A DNA stretch of 64,000 nt from CBDIHH01 sp965279095 (GTDB lineage: Bacteria; Pseudomonadota; Alphaproteobacteria; Caulobacterales; Caulobacteraceae): NCBI GenBank assembly GCA_965279095.1, contig CBDIHH010000006.1, forward strand, positions 124,001-188,000, in the 5' to 3' direction. Positions 52,943 through 60,501 of this stretch are shown here, in pieces. Position numbers and translations under genes: made by a program. The notes beneath the pieces were generated by a model. It was not told the origin of the DNA and made no database searches. It saw only the letters and a program-made list of their open reading frames with translations. Positions within the stretch are counted from its first letter, which is position 1; each line of letters opens with the position of its first letter.

Positions 52943-54196
52943 TTACGCACCCTGGGCTGGCGCCAGGGCGACCTCGCCGGCGGGGGTGAGGCGGTCGGCG
53001 ACGCTGGCCACAGCCACGTCGGAGGTGACGTTGCCGATGGTGCGGCAGATGTCGGGGATGGTCTCCACGGCGAGCAGCAGGGGCAGGATGCCCACCGGCA
53101 CGCCCATGGCCAGGCAGACCGGGCCGATGGTGGTGAAGAACGACACCTGGCTGGGCAGGCCCACGGCGGCGAGGCTGACCACCGCCGCCACCGCCGCCCC
53201 GGCGGCCAGCTGGCCGGGCCCGAGGGGAACGCCGTAGAGGTGCGCCGCATAGACGGCCACGGCCATGTTGGCCGCCGCGCTGGTGATCCGGTAGATCGAC
53301 ACCGCCATCGGCAGCACCACCCCGGCCACCGGCTCGGCGACCCCCAGCCGGGCCGCGGCCTGGAGCATGGCGGGCAGGGAGGCCAGGGAGGACTGGGTGC
53401 TCAGGGCCACCGCCTGGGCGGGGGCGACGGCGCGGGCGAAGTCCCAGGGGCGGCGGCCTCCGGCAAGCACGGCCAGGGGATAGTTGGCGGCGGCCACCGC
53501 CAGGCAGATGATGCAGATGACCACCACATAGTGGCCCAGGGCTCCGGCCGCGCCCAGCCCCGCCCGGGCGCCGACCATCAGGGCCAGGGCGAAGACGCCA
53601 ACCGGGGCGGCCAGCAGAACCCAGCGGATGATCACCAACATGCTCTCGGCGATGGCCTGGAACAGGCCGAGCAGGCGCGCCCGCGGCGCCTCGGCTAGGC
53701 GGGTGACGGCCAGGCCGAAGATCAGGGCGAAGACGACCAGCGGCGCCATCGCCCCGTCGGCCGCGGCCTTGACCGGATTGGCCGGGATGAAGCTGCGCAG
53801 CCAGTCGGCCAGGGGCGGAATGGGCGCCGCCGCCGCCGGGGCCGTCGCCTGCAGCGCCGCGGCCGCCCCGCCGGGAACCGGCCACCAGGCGAGCAGGGCC
53901 GGGGTGGCGATGGCGGCGAAGGCGGCGGCGGCCAACAGCAACACGGCGAACAGGCCGATCGCCCGCGCCGCCAGGCCTCCGCCCGCGGCTGTCCCCGCCG
54001 CCGCCGCGACCCCGCTGACCAGCAGGGCGAAGACCAGGGGCACGATGGTCATGCGCAGGGCGTCGACCCACAGGGCGCCCACCGGCTCGGCGACCGCCAG
54101 CACCTGCGGCAGACCCGCGAACCCCGCGGCGGCCAGCCCCGCGCCGAGGGCCAGACCGGCGACGAGGGCCAACAGGATGCGGGTGGTCAGGGTCAT
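52943..54196 (-). CDS. Dicarboxylate/amino acid:cation symporter (DAACS family)
   Basis: 417 residues of the DAACS (SDF) fold with eight helices and two re-entrant hairpins: IVPLVFALLVSGVAAAAG, the first hairpin ALSTQSSLASLPAMLQAA (serine-rich), the NMAVAVYAAHLYG helix, PSQVSFFTTIGP as the second hairpin, and the substrate-binding IGNVTSDVAVASVADRL. Family members move C4-dicarboxylates, glutamate or small amino acids with H+ or Na+. The substrate is not predictable here. It lies upstream of the glucokinase-like gene on the same strand (55 bp) and might share a transcript. Confidence 0.92.
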   Translation of the reverse strand: MTLTTRILLALVAGLALGAGLAAAGFAGLPQVLAVAEPVGALWVDALRMTIVPLVFALLVSGVAAAAGTAAGGGLAARAIGLFAVLLLAAAAFAAIATPALLAWWPVPGGAAAALQATAPAAAAPIPPLADWLRSFIPANPVKAAADGAMAPLVVFALIFGLAVTRLAEAPRARLLGLFQAIAESMLVIIRWVLLAAPVGVFALALMVGARAGLGAAGALGHYVVVICIICLAVAAANYPLAVLAGGRRPWDFARAVAPAQAVALSTQSSLASLPAMLQAAARLGVAEPVAGVVLPMAVSIYRITSAAANMAVAVYAAHLYGVPLGPGQLAAGAAVAAVVSLAAVGLPSQVSFFTTIGPVCLAMGVPVGILPLLLAVETIPDICRTIGNVTSDVAVASVADRLTPAGEVALAPAQGA

Positions 54197-54264
54197 GCGC
54201 GCGCACCTCGGCTCGCCCTGAGCCGTGGCAGCTTAATGCACGACTCCCCGACCCGCTCCCGGGT

Positions 54265-54519
54265 TCAGGCGCCTGACTTGCGGCCCCTGCCCTTGTGGCC
54301 GCGGGTCATCGGGTCGGGCTTCTTCGGCGGCGTCCATCCGGGCGGCGGGCTGTAGACGCCTTGGTCGGTTCCCAGCCCCATGGCCCCGGGGGTCTGGCGC
54401 TTGAAAAGGGAGCCGGACTCCAGCGCCTTGATCTCGTCGCGAAGTACCGCGGCGGCCTCGAAGTCCTGATCCTCGATGGCCTGGGCCATGCGCCTTTGGA
54501 GACTGGCGAGATCGGTCAC
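54265..54519 (-). CDS. Small UVR-motif protein (UvrB/UvrC-type interaction domain)
   Basis: 84 residues when started at GTG 54519 (MTDLASLQRRM). The first ~40 residues form a UVR motif: DLASLQRRMAQAIEDQDFEA then AAVLRDEIKALE, the helical hairpin that joins UvrB to UvrC. The rest is Pro/Gly/Lys-rich (GVYSPPPGWTPPKKPDPM, GHKGRGRKSGA), probably disordered. In excision repair such a motif could bind UvrB or UvrC, but free-standing UVR proteins also act in other systems (e.g. the McsA type). Upstream to tag lies about 100 bp with no ORF. Confidence 0.75.
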   Translation of the reverse strand: MTDLASLQRRMAQAIEDQDFEAAAVLRDEIKALESGSLFKRQTPGAMGLGTDQGVYSPPPGWTPPKKPDPMTRGHKGRGRKSGA

Positions 54520-54617
54520 TGGGACAATCCATTTGCTGCCGTCGTCTTGGTGTCTCAATCCTCCAGGGTGATCGTTCAAGGCTGCGATGAGTTCCAAGGT
54601 TTGCTGCCGACCAGGCG

Positions 54618-55217
54618 TCAGTGCGCCATGTCTCCCATCCGTCGCACGGGCTCGTGGCGGAAGCAGTCGCACAGGTGGTCGTTGACCATGCCGACGGCCT
54701 GCATGAAGGCGTAGGTGATCACCGGGCCGCAGAACTTGAAGCCCTTGGCCTTGAGCGCCTTGGAGACCTGGTCGCCCAGGGGCGTGGCGGCGGGCATCTG
54801 GCTCATTTGTGTCCAGCGGTTCTGGATCGGCGCCCCGCCGGTGAAGTGCCACAGGAAGGCCGAGAAATCCTCGCCCCGGTCGCGCATGCCGCAATAGAGG
54901 CGGGCGCCGTCGATGGCCGCGTCGATCTTGGCGCGGGACCGGATGATCCCGGCGTCGGCCAGCAGCCGCGCGCGGTCGGCGTCATCGAACCGCGCCACCG
55001 CGTCCGGGTCGAAGTCGGCGAAGGCCGCGCGGAAAGCGTCGCGTTTGCGCAGGATGGTGATCCACGACAGGCCGGCCTGGAAGCCGTCGAGCACCAGCTT
55101 CTCCCACAGGGCGCGCGGATCGCGCTCGGGCACGCCCCATTCGGTGTCGTGATAGGCCTCGTAGAGGGGATCGCCCTGCATGCCGCGCCAGGCGCAGCGT
55201 TGGATGGGTTCGCTCAT
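54618..55217 (-). CDS. tag: DNA-3-methyladenine glycosylase I
   Basis: Removes 3-methyladenine from DNA. 199 residues. Family markers: RCAWRGMQGDPLYEAYHDTE, WGVPERDPRALWEKLVLDGF, QAGLSWITILRKRDAFRAAF, FCGPVITYAFMQAVGMVNDH and the C-terminal CDCF with His-x-Cys zinc-binding pattern (HLCDC). Start at 55217 overlaps the ygfZ stop (ATGA), better than the ATG at 55226. The UVR protein gene lies downstream, both repair-related. Confidence 0.95.
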   Translation of the reverse strand: MSEPIQRCAWRGMQGDPLYEAYHDTEWGVPERDPRALWEKLVLDGFQAGLSWITILRKRDAFRAAFADFDPDAVARFDDADRARLLADAGIIRSRAKIDAAIDGARLYCGMRDRGEDFSAFLWHFTGGAPIQNRWTQMSQMPAATPLGDQVSKALKAKGFKFCGPVITYAFMQAVGMVNDHLCDCFRHEPVRRMGDMAH

Positions 55218-56020
55218 GGCCACCATTCCGGGATGTCCGCCCGCACCGACCGGCCGTCGACGGTAAGGGCGGCGCCCTCGATGCGGTCCAAACGCAGCAG
55301 GGCGATGGCGCGGCCGTCGCCTCCGGTCAGCACTTCCCCGGCGCGAAGCTCGCCCGCCAGCACCTCGGCGCCGAACGGGGGCGCAGGGCCGTCATAGGTG
55401 ATCGGCAGCATGCGGTTCTTAACCGTGCCCCTGCGCTTCATGCGCGAGGTGGTCTCCTGGCCGACGAAGCAGCCCTTCTTGAAGTCGATGCCGTGCAGCA
55501 GGTCGAAGTCGGCCTCGATGGGATAGGTCTTGTCGGGGGGGCAGTCGGCGTCGGGGTCCGGGACGCCGAGGGCGAGGCGGTGGGCGTGGTAGGCGGGCTC
55601 GTCGGCGGTCGCCTGCGTATCGACGCCGTAGCCGCGCCAGCCGAGGGCGGCCAGGCGGGGGTCGGCGACCCAGGTCCCCCTCCCCCGCGATGCGGGGGAG
55701 GAGAGGGGCTCCCACGCCGCCAGCACCGGGCGGTCGTCGGCGGCGAGGGTCACCTGGGCGCGCAGCTTGTACATCGTCAGGCGCGCCATCAGGTCGGCGC
55801 GGCGGGCGGCGGCGACGTCGACCAGGCCGCCGTCCGGCGTCGCCGTCACGAACAGGTCGAACAGCAGCCGGCCCTGGGGGGTCAGCAGGCCGGTGAAACA
55901 GGCGGCGCCCACGGCCAGTCCCTCGATGTCATTGGTCAGCAGGTTGTGCAGGAAGCCGCGCCAGTCGGCGCCGCCCACGGCGATCAGGGCGCGGCTGTTC
56001 AAGGGGGCGATGGACGGCAT
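55214..56020 (-). CDS. ygfZ: Folate-binding protein YgfZ (with repeat-derived insert)
   Basis: Folate-dependent protein that supports iron-sulfur enzyme maturation. 268 residues. N-terminal RALIAVGGADWRGFLHNLLTN, the folate-related KTYPIEADFDLLHGIDF, and the diagnostic KGCFVGQE in FKKGCFVGQETTSRMKRRG. Residues about 115-125 (SSPASRGRG) are encoded by a type A repeat arm at 55675-55704 that keeps the frame. That region is expected to be a surface loop. Start ATG 56020 is preferred; an in-frame start lies 30 bases upstream. Confidence 0.92.
   Translation of the reverse strand: MPSIAPLNSRALIAVGGADWRGFLHNLLTNDIEGLAVGAACFTGLLTPQGRLLFDLFVTATPDGGLVDVAAARRADLMARLTMYKLRAQVTLAADDRPVLAAWEPLSSPASRGRGTWVADPRLAALGWRGYGVDTQATADEPAYHAHRLALGVPDPDADCPPDKTYPIEADFDLLHGIDFKKGCFVGQETTSRMKRRGTVKNRMLPITYDGPAPPFGAEVLAGELRAGEVLTGGDGRAIALLRLDRIEGAALTVDGRSVRADIPEWWP
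55675..55704. repeat. Type A repeat arm inside the ygfZ coding sequence
   Basis: CCCCCTCCCCCGCGATGCGG GGGAGGAG matches the outer hairpin of type A copies (compare the right end of the 21534 element). It is in frame and stop-free on the coding strand, giving PLSSPASRGRGTW. Confidence 0.75.
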
Positions 56021-56096
56021 CGGGTCGGGCCTCGGATCGGTCCGGCGCACTCGCTATGGGTGGAGGGCCGGGGCCGCTGACCTTATAGAGGGTTGG

Positions 56097-57194
56097 ATGG
56101 CCGCCAAGCCCTTCCCGATTCTGTTCATCGCGCCGACCCGCATCGGCGACGCCGTGCTGAGTTCGGGCCTGGTCCGCCGGCTCCTCGACGAGATCCCCGA
56201 CGCCCGCTTCACCATCGTCGCCGGCCCCGCCGCCGCGCCCCTGTTCGCCGAGGTCCCCGGACTGGAGCAACTGATCGTGATGGAGAAGGAGAAGGGCGGC
56301 GGCCACTGGTTCCGGCTGTGGCGGCAGGTGCGCGGCCGGCGCTGGGGCCTGGTGCTGGATCGACGGGGGTCGGGCCTGGCGCGGTTCCTGCGCACCCGCC
56401 GGCGGGCGATCTTCCGCCGCGCGGCGGGCGAGCCCGTACACAAGGTCATCGAATCCGCCCGGCTCCTGCGGCTGGAGGACGATCCCCCGCCGCCCTATCT
56501 GTTCACCGCCCCGGAGACAGAGGCCCGGGCGGACGCCCTGCTGGGGGAGGGCGGCCCGATCCTGGCCATGGGTCCCGCCGCCAACTGGGTGGGCAAGACC
56601 TGGCCGGTGGAGAATTTCGCCGTCACCGCCGTTCGGCTGCTGAGGGAGGACGGGCCGTTCGCCGACGGGCGCCTTCTGATCCTCGGCGGGCCGGAGGACT
56701 GGCGCGCGGCCGAGGCGGTGCGGCGGGTGCTGCCGCGCGGGCGGTGGATCGACCTGTCGGGCCAGGCCGACCTGCTCACGGTCTACGCCTGCCTGAAGCG
56801 GGCGCGGATGTTCATCGGCAACGACTCGGGCCTGATGCACATGGCCGCCGCCGCCGGCGCGCCCACCATCGGCCTGTTCGGCCCGTCCAACGATGTCCTC
56901 TACGCCCCCTGGGGGCCTCACCACCGGGTGGTGCGCGGGCCGCGCAGCTTCGCGCAGATCCAGGCCGGCGATCCCGGATTGAACCAGCCGGTCTGCCATA
57001 TGTACGACCTGCGGGTGGAGGCGGTGGTCGAGGCCGCGCGCCAGCTGTTCGACCAAACCCGCCCGGCCGCCCCGCCGGCGCCGGACCCCGAGCCCGAAGC
57101 CTTGGCCCCAGACCTGCCGCCCCCCAACCCGCCGCCCTTCGACCCGCCCCCCAAGACGCGGTCCCCCCGCACAAGGAAAGCATCCCATGGCTGA
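56097..57194 (+). CDS. Glycosyltransferase family 9 (heptosyltransferase-like)
   Basis: 365 residues of the ADP-heptose:LPS heptosyltransferase family: LFIAPTRIGDAVLSSGLV at the start (the conserved Asp of RIGD is catalytic in relatives), a mid MGPAANWVGKTWPVENFA, and the donor-binding FIGNDSGLMHMAAAAGAPTI then GLFGPSNDVLYAPWGP. It probably adds a sugar to LPS or another envelope glycan. The last ~45 residues are Pro-rich (PPPNPPPFDPPPKTRS). It overlaps pyrC by 8 bp (ATGGCTGA), giving translational coupling despite unrelated function. Confidence 0.93.
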   Translation: MAAKPFPILFIAPTRIGDAVLSSGLVRRLLDEIPDARFTIVAGPAAAPLFAEVPGLEQLIVMEKEKGGGHWFRLWRQVRGRRWGLVLDRRGSGLARFLRTRRRAIFRRAAGEPVHKVIESARLLRLEDDPPPPYLFTAPETEARADALLGEGGPILAMGPAANWVGKTWPVENFAVTAVRLLREDGPFADGRLLILGGPEDWRAAEAVRRVLPRGRWIDLSGQADLLTVYACLKRARMFIGNDSGLMHMAAAAGAPTIGLFGPSNDVLYAPWGPHHRVVRGPRSFAQIQAGDPGLNQPVCHMYDLRVEAVVEAARQLFDQTRPAAPPAPDPEPEALAPDLPPPNPPPFDPPPKTRSPRTRKASHG

Positions 57195-58524
57195 CACCTA
57201 TGATCTGATCGTGCGCGGCGGCGAGGTGGTCAACCACGCCGGGCGCGGGCGCGCCGACGTCGGGGTGCGCGACGGGCGCATCGCCTTCATCGGCGATCTC
57301 GGCCAGGCCTCGGCGGGCGAGGTGTTCGACGCCGCCGGCCTGACGGTCCTGCCGGGGATCATCGACACCCAGGTGCACTTCCGCGAGCCGGGCTCCGAAT
57401 GGAAGGAAGACCTGGAAAGCGGATCGCGCGCCGCCGTGATGGGGGGAGTCACCGCCGTCTTCGAGATGCCCAACACCAACCCGACGACCAGCGACGCGGC
57501 GGCCATCGAGGACAAGCTGCGGCGGGCCCGCGACCGCATGCACTGCGACCACGCCTTCTATGTCGGCGCCACCAACAACAACGCCGCCCACCTCACCGAG
57601 CTGGAGCGGCTGCCTGGCGTTTGCGGGGTCAAGGTGTTCATGGGCGCCTCCACCGGCGACCTGCTGGTGGCCGACGACGCCGGGGTCGAGGCGGTGCTGC
57701 GCGCCATCAGCCGCCGCGCCGCCTTCCACTCGGAGGACGAATACCGGCTGATCGAGCGGCGGCCCCTGGCGCGCGAGGGCGACTGGACCAGCCATCCGGA
57801 GGTGCGCGACGCCGAGGCGGCCATCATGTCGACCAAACGGCTGCTGGGCATCGCCCGCAAGCTGGGCAAGCGCATCCATGTGCTGCACGTCACCACCGCC
57901 GAGGAGATCGACATCCTGGCGGACAACAAGGACATCGCCTCGGTCGAGATCACCCCCCAGCACCTGACCCTGACGGCGCCGGACGCCTATGAGCGGATCA
58001 AGGGCTACGCCCAGATGAACCCGCCCATCCGCGAGGCCCGCCACCGCGACGGCCTGTGGCGCGGGATCGCCCTGGGCGTCGCCGATGTGATCGGCTCGGA
58101 CCACGCGCCGCATACGTCCGAGGAAAAGGCCAAGCCCTATCCGGCCTCGCCCTCGGGCATGCCCGGGGTGCAGACCCTGCCGGCGATCATGCTGACCCAT
58201 GTGGCCGAGGGGCGGCTCACCCTGGAGCAGTTCGTGGACCTGACCTCGGCGGGCGCCCACCGCATCTTCGGCATCGCCGGCAAGGGCCGGCTGGCGGTGG
58301 GCTTCGACGCCGACCTGACCATCGTCGACCTGAAGGCCCGCCGCACCATCACCCACGCCCAGCAGGCGACCCGCGTCGGCTGGACGCCCTTCGACGGCTT
58401 CGAGGCCAAGGGCTGGCCCATGGCGACGATCATCCGCGGCGCGGTGGTGATGCGCGACGACGAGCTGATCGCCCCCTCGCGCGGCCGCCCGATGCGGTTC
58501 GTCGAGACGCTTCAGGGCGGGTAG
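57187..58524 (+). CDS. pyrC: Dihydroorotase-family amidohydrolase with altered first metal motif
   Basis: 445 residues of the class I dihydroorotase/cyclic amidohydrolase family, which closes carbamoyl-aspartate to dihydroorotate in pyrimidine synthesis. Motifs: LPGIIDTQVHFREPGSEWKE, FEMPNTNPTT, GVKVFMGASTG (candidate carboxylated Lys), AFHSEDEYR, HVLHVTTAEE, and GSDHAPHTSEEKAK. The usual HxH metal pair appears as Gln-Val-His. A subgroup annotated as dihydroorotase carries this QxH, so activity is uncertain. Confident as to family, less as to reaction. Overlaps the GT9 gene by 8 bp. Confidence 0.85.
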   Translation: MADTYDLIVRGGEVVNHAGRGRADVGVRDGRIAFIGDLGQASAGEVFDAAGLTVLPGIIDTQVHFREPGSEWKEDLESGSRAAVMGGVTAVFEMPNTNPTTSDAAAIEDKLRRARDRMHCDHAFYVGATNNNAAHLTELERLPGVCGVKVFMGASTGDLLVADDAGVEAVLRAISRRAAFHSEDEYRLIERRPLAREGDWTSHPEVRDAEAAIMSTKRLLGIARKLGKRIHVLHVTTAEEIDILADNKDIASVEITPQHLTLTAPDAYERIKGYAQMNPPIREARHRDGLWRGIALGVADVIGSDHAPHTSEEKAKPYPASPSGMPGVQTLPAIMLTHVAEGRLTLEQFVDLTSAGAHRIFGIAGKGRLAVGFDADLTIVDLKARRTITHAQQATRVGWTPFDGFEAKGWPMATIIRGAVVMRDDELIAPSRGRPMRFVETLQGG

Positions 58525-58529
58525 GGCGC

Positions 58530-59891
58530 CTAGGCCTGGGTCGTCCAGACCTTGGAGGCCTCCACCGAGCGGCTGAAGGCGCGGCGGCCGACCCACAGCA
58601 GAACCACGGCCAGGGCGCCGCCTCCCGCATAGACCGAGGCCAGGCTGGGCTGCAGGGCGAGGGGGCCCGAGAAGACGTGGTCGGACAGCAGGCCCACCGA
58701 CAGGGGCCCGACGCTGACGCCCACCAGGCCGGTGAGCAGCATGTAGAGGGCGATGATCTGGCCGCGCATCTCGTTGGGGGTGATCTGGTTGAGGCCGGCC
58801 AGGGCCGCCGTCACCGACCAGACGGCGAACAGGGAGGTGATGGCGTGGGCCACCAGGGCCACCGTGGTGTCCGGGGCCAGGCATTTGATGGTCCCGAAGA
58901 TGGCCCACATCACCGCCTGCAGCATCACCAGCAGGATCGGGCCGTCGGTGCGGCCGCGCCGGGTCAGCCACATCAGGATGACACCCCCGCTGAGGGCACT
59001 GAAGGCGCCGCACGGCAGGCCGATCAGCCCCAGGGTCGTGCCGATCTGGGCCGGGGACCAGCCGTGGATGCGGGTGAACAGGGACGGCAGCCAGGCGAGC
59101 TGGGCGTTGACCACCATCACATTGAGGACGGCGCCGCCCATCAGGGTCAGGTAGGCGAACCAGTGGGCCTTGAGCTGGGCCAGCACCGGGCCGAAGGACA
59201 GCTTGCCGCCCTCGGCGGTGAGGCGGTCGCGCCGCGCCGGCTCGCGGATGGTGAGGATGATGAGCAGGGATAGCAGCACCCCGGGCAGTCCCACCGCCAT
59301 GAAGGCGATCTGCCAGTCGCGGAAGCCGCCGAGCAGGCCGGGGGCCATAGCGCGCAGGCTGTCGGACATGACGATGGCGAAGCTGCCGAGCATATAGGCC
59401 ATGGCGGTGCCCAGGGTGCCGCCCACCATGAACACCCCGTAGGCGCGCGGGCGCTGGCTGGGCGGAAACAGGTCGGCGATGATCGAGGACGAGGCCGGGG
59501 TGACGGTGGACTCGCCGGCGCCGACGCCGATGCGCGAGACGAACAATACGCCGTAGGTGCGGGCGAAGCCGCAGGCGACGGTGGCGGCGCTCCAGACGAA
59601 GACGCCCATGGCCAGCAGGTGGACCCGTTTCCAGCGGTCGACCAGCACCCCCATGGGCAGGCCGAACAGGGTGTAGAAGATGGCGAAGGCCAGCCCCTGC
59701 AGCAGGCCCATCTGGGTGTCGGTGATCTGCAGGTCGGCCTTCATCGGCTCGACCAGAAGTCCGATGACGATGCGATCGACCACCGCGAAGGCGTAGGCGA
59801 CCACCAGGACGGCGATCACATACCAGGCATAGGCGGGACGGGGCCAGGGCTGGGAGGGAGCGGTTCCGGTTGCGCCATCCATCTCCGCCAT
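58530..59891 (-). CDS. Major facilitator superfamily transporter
   Basis: 453 residues with 12 predicted helices. Family loop motif between helices 2 and 3: GLPMGVLVDRWKRVHLLAMG; an N-terminal AFAVVDRIVIGLLVEPMKAD and QGLAFAIFYTLFGLPMG fit the spinster-like subgroup often linked to lipid or aromatic acid export. Also GVGAGESTVTPASSSIIADL in the fourth to fifth helix. Substrate unknown. It is convergent with pyrC (5 bp apart) and divergent from the small gene at 60022. Confidence 0.93.
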   Translation of the reverse strand: MAEMDGATGTAPSQPWPRPAYAWYVIAVLVVAYAFAVVDRIVIGLLVEPMKADLQITDTQMGLLQGLAFAIFYTLFGLPMGVLVDRWKRVHLLAMGVFVWSAATVACGFARTYGVLFVSRIGVGAGESTVTPASSSIIADLFPPSQRPRAYGVFMVGGTLGTAMAYMLGSFAIVMSDSLRAMAPGLLGGFRDWQIAFMAVGLPGVLLSLLIILTIREPARRDRLTAEGGKLSFGPVLAQLKAHWFAYLTLMGGAVLNVMVVNAQLAWLPSLFTRIHGWSPAQIGTTLGLIGLPCGAFSALSGGVILMWLTRRGRTDGPILLVMLQAVMWAIFGTIKCLAPDTTVALVAHAITSLFAVWSVTAALAGLNQITPNEMRGQIIALYMLLTGLVGVSVGPLSVGLLSDHVFSGPLALQPSLASVYAGGGALAVVLLWVGRRAFSRSVEASKVWTTQA

Positions 59892-60021
59892 GAACTATTC
59901 CCTACCTGTTACTCGCGGCGCGAGCATGTGGGTGACGGGCCGATTGTCAACAGTCCATGGCGGTGTAAACACAGTCCGTCGTGGTCGCCGGCGGCGTTGG
60001 AACCGGGCGAGGGGAGCTGTC

Positions 60022-60312
60022 ATGGCCGATAAGATTGCATTGCCAAAAGTGGCCAAGGGCAAGCGGCCGACGGTGTTCGATGACCCCAACGTCGACCATC
60101 TGGTGACCATGGTCCTGGAGATGTCGGCCGAGCTCTACGCGGTCTACCAGCGCCTCGACACCGTCGAGCGGATGCTGGACGACGCCAAGGTCATCAAGCG
60201 CAGGAAGATCGACGCCTACGAGCCTGACGCCGCCGCCGAGGCCGAGCGGGCCGAATGGCGCGAGCTGTTCCTGGAGCGGCTGTTCCGCACGGTGCGGGCG
60301 GACCGGGGGTAG
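60022..60312 (+). CDS. Small conserved-looking protein of unknown function
   Basis: 96 residues, mostly charged and helical: MADKIALPKVAKGKRPTVFD, then DPNVDHLVTMVLEMSAELYA, VYQRLDTVERMLDDAKVIKR and an acidic C-terminus ending ELFLERLFRTVRADRG. A heptad-like region (about 30-60) suggests a short coiled coil, so it may dimerise or bind a partner. I do not recognise a named family. A purine-rich ribosome binding site (GGGGAGCTGTC) supports the start. Divergent from the MFS transporter gene; a type A element follows 18 bp downstream. Confidence 0.65.
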   Translation: MADKIALPKVAKGKRPTVFDDPNVDHLVTMVLEMSAELYAVYQRLDTVERMLDDAKVIKRRKIDAYEPDAAAEAERAEWRELFLERLFRTVRADRG

Positions 60313-60330
60313 GGACGGCTAACTACAGGA

Positions 60331-60478
60331 CGGCGCGGCGCTGCCCCCTCCACCCCCGGCCTGCGGCCGGCGGTCCCCCTCCCCCACCTTCGGCGGGGGC
60401 GGAGTGGCGCTCTCTCCTGCCCCGCGCAGCGGGGAAGGGGGACCGCCCGCGAAGCGGGTGGTGGAAGGGGCGGCGCCC
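60331..60478. repeat. Type A repeat, inside-out copy, downstream of the 96-residue gene
   Basis: Here the right-type arm comes first: GCCCCCTCCACC, hairpin CCGGCC-TGC-GGCCGG, GGTCCCCCTCCCCCACC, then a spacer and the left-type arm: CTCCTGCCCCGC...GCGGGGAAGGGGGA, hairpin CCCGC-GAA-GCGGG, GGTGGAAGGGGC. Outer ends GGCGCTGCCCC and GGGGCGGCGCC are inverse. So two arms stand back to back rather than facing each other. It lies between convergent genes. Confidence 0.85.
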
Positions 60479-60501
60479 TGGTCTACAGGTAAGGCGCGAC
60501 C

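Noticed and set aside
52932..54206. 424-codon frame overlapping the symporter gene on the same strand
   Set aside because: A Gly/Arg-rich alternate frame of the DAACS gene; the other frame has clear membrane helices and family motifs.
59922..59950. Promoter for the MFS gene with TTGACA
   Set aside because: A perfect -35 is present on the minus strand, but the -10 at the right distance (ATGCTC) is too poor to call.
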